From PXAP01 sp046483315 (lineage in GTDB: Bacteria > Bacteroidota > Bacteroidia > Bacteroidales > PUMT01), in contig JAWODJ010000072.1 of assembly GCA_046483315.1 (NCBI GenBank), positions 1-64,000 of the forward strand: DNA of 64,000 bases. Reading direction: 5' to 3'. The translations under genes were made by a program, and so were the position numbers. Each line of letters opens with the position of its first letter. Positions within the stretch are counted from its first letter, which is position 1. Below the pieces are notes generated by a model. The model did no database searches. It was not told the origin of the DNA and worked only from the letters and a program-made list of their open reading frames with translations. Of this stretch, positions 62,732-64,000 are shown piece after piece.

Positions 62732-63676
62732 ATGAAGCGAATATTGGTTACAGGAGGTGCGGGGTTTATTGGTTCTCACCTTTGCGAAAGACTTCTCAGT
62801 GAAGGCAACGAGGTTATATGCCTGGATAATTTCTTTACCGGATCAAAAAGGAACATCGTTCATCTGCTTAATAACCCTTGGTTTGAGATGACAAGGCACG
62901 ATATCACCATGCCTTTCTACAGTGAAGTGGAAGAGATTTATAATCTGGCATGTCCTGCCTCGCCTGTACATTATCAGCATAATCCCATCAAGACAATCAA
63001 GACTTCCGTTATGGGTGCCATCAATATGCTTGGATTGGCTAAAAGAAAGACGGCTAAAATATTACAGGCCTCAACAAGCGAGATTTATGGTGATCCCGGG
63101 GTTCATCCGCAGAAGGAGGATTACTGGGGTTATGTAAATCCTGTAGGTGAGCGCTCATGTTATGATGAGGGGAAGCGTTGTGCAGAAACTCTGTTTATGG
63201 ATTATCATCTGCAAAACAGGGTGAGAATTAAAATTGCCAGAATATTCAATACTTACGGGACCCGTATGCAATTTGATGATGGCCGGGTGGTTTCCAACTT
63301 CATCCTGCAGGCCCTCCGGGGAGATGATATTACCATTCATGGTGATGGAAGCCATATTCGTTGTTTCCAGTATATAAGCGATCTTGTGGAGGCCCTCGTA
63401 AGGGTGATGGATACTCCTGATCACTTTATTGGTCCGGTTAATATCGGTAATCCCGAGGAGATATCCATTCTTTCACTTGCTGAAAAGATCATCAGTATGA
63501 CCGGTTCGCGTTCAAAAATTGTATTTCAGCAGGTGAGAAATGATGATCCCGTGAAAAGAAAACCTGACATTGGTTTGGCAAAAAAAGAGCTTGGAGGCTG
63601 GAAACCTTCCGTCTCTCTGGAAGAGGGTCTGGGAAAGACCATAGATTATTTCAAAAAGGAATTAAAGGTAAGTTAA
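62732..63676 (+). CDS. UDP-glucuronate decarboxylase (UDP-xylose synthase)
   Basis: Extended short-chain dehydrogenase (314 aa). The NAD site is GGAGFIGSHLCERL (about 8-21) and the catalytic pair is YDEGKRCAETL (Tyr and Lys), with ASTSEIYGDP upstream and ARIFNTYGTRM downstream. The match to UDP-glucuronate decarboxylases, together with the dehydrogenase gene 25 bases upstream, suggests conversion of UDP-glucuronate to UDP-xylose. It is 40 bases before rfbA. Confidence 0.93.
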   Translation: MKRILVTGGAGFIGSHLCERLLSEGNEVICLDNFFTGSKRNIVHLLNNPWFEMTRHDITMPFYSEVEEIYNLACPASPVHYQHNPIKTIKTSVMGAINMLGLAKRKTAKILQASTSEIYGDPGVHPQKEDYWGYVNPVGERSCYDEGKRCAETLFMDYHLQNRVRIKIARIFNTYGTRMQFDDGRVVSNFILQALRGDDITIHGDGSHIRCFQYISDLVEALVRVMDTPDHFIGPVNIGNPEEISILSLAEKIISMTGSRSKIVFQQVRNDDPVKRKPDIGLAKKELGGWKPSVSLEEGLGKTIDYFKKELKVS

Positions 63677-63716
63677 AATACCCGTATAAATTTTTCCGGT
63701 ATAAAATTATTGAATT

Positions 63717-64000
63717 ATGAGAGGAATAGTATTGGCAGGCGGAGCAGGAACCAGGCTGCATCCTGTAACCCACAGCATATCCAAACAGATACTGCCGGTA
63801 TATGACAAACCTATGATTTATTACCCTTTATCGGTTTTAATGCTGGCGGGCATCAGGGAGATTCTTATTATATCAACACCCCGGGATCTCCCGGTTTTCA
63901 AACACCTTCTGGGTGACGGCAGTCGTTATGGTCTTCGCCTCTCCTATAAGGAGCAACCTGCCCCCGAGGGATTGGCACAGGCTTTTATTATAGGAGAAGA
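63717..64000 (+). CDS. rfbA: glucose-1-phosphate thymidylyltransferase, 5' part (runs off the window)
   Basis: N-terminal 94 codons of RfbA, which makes dTDP-glucose for rhamnose synthesis. The translation begins MRGIVLAGGAGTRLHPVTH (nucleotide-binding loop), then SKQILPVYDKPMIYYPLSVLM and GDGSRYGLRLSYKEQPAPEG. The gene is cut by the right window edge; no stop is reached. With the two genes before it, it is the beginning of a surface polysaccharide sugar set. Confidence 0.95.
   Translation, partial: MRGIVLAGGAGTRLHPVTHSISKQILPVYDKPMIYYPLSVLMLAGIREILIISTPRDLPVFKHLLGDGSRYGLRLSYKEQPAPEGLAQAFIIGE

Overview
The window is a chromosomal stretch from a member of the Bacteroidota, most likely an anaerobic Bacteroidales/Marinilabiliales-type bacterium. 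The evidence is the GldF/GldG pair, the OstA-like/SurA/parvulin cluster, PduO-type adenosyltransferase, DUF2795, DUF5063 and DUF3127 proteins, stand-alone MnmD, a six-domain ribosomal protein S1 with an acidic N-terminal extension, and TTG-N19/20-TAnnTTTG promoters typical of Bacteroidota. A complete Rnf complex and a phosphofructokinase with pyrophosphate-type residues fit fermentative or anaerobic energy metabolism. No tRNA, rRNA, CRISPR array, transposase or phage region was found; nearly all of it is housekeeping sequence. The genus cannot be named from sequence alone.

Layout. 0-4.3 kb (minus): phosphofructokinase, a small exported protein and pheT. 4.4-11.3 kb (plus): a long probable operon surE, small membrane protein, lpxB, SpoIID-like protein, gldF, gldG and a DUF4340-like protein. 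11.5-14.2 kb (plus): dnaN, a DnaQ-like exonuclease and an FAH-family enzyme. 14.3-21.2 kb (minus): rseC-rnfBCDGEA followed by a TspO-like membrane protein. 21.4-26.2 kb: recG (minus), then a methyltransferase, a LolD-type ATPase, PduO-type adenosyltransferase and a DUF2795 protein (plus). 26.2-34.0 kb (minus): guaB followed by an envelope-biogenesis series (double-parvulin PPIase, SurA_N-like lipoprotein, SurA, OstA-like). 34.1-37.3 kb (plus): recQ, DUF5063, RNase D-like exonuclease. 37.4-48.7 kb: yaaA (minus), a DnaJ/CbpA protein, a glycosyltransferase fused to a second catalytic-looking domain, an LsrG-like monooxygenase-fold protein translationally coupled to an iron alcohol dehydrogenase, a holin-like membrane protein (minus), an RRM protein, Tex, and a DUF4914 protein. 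48.8-57.7 kb: S9 peptidase, small exported proteins, DUF3127, FKBP lipoprotein, a barrel/S41 peptidase/mnmD operon, RNase Z and a STAS protein. 57.9-60.2 kb (minus): rpsA. 60.5-64 kb (plus): DUF1080 lipoprotein, then UDP-glucose dehydrogenase, UDP-glucuronate decarboxylase and the start of rfbA, which look like the beginning of a surface polysaccharide cluster running off the right edge.

Functional themes are ion-motive electron transport (Rnf), outer-membrane and lipid A biogenesis (LpxB, OstA-like, SurA, parvulins, LolD-like), DNA repair and replication (DnaN, DnaQ-like, RecG, RecQ), and nucleotide-sugar supply. The observations most worth a second look are the DUF4914 protein, which carries a phosphoenolpyruvate-carboxykinase-like active-site block with altered metal-ligand positions; an RnfG built from two tandem FMN-binding units; the LsrG-alcohol dehydrogenase pair outside an lsr operon; and two stable tetraloop hairpins in the 451-bp gap before dnaJ.
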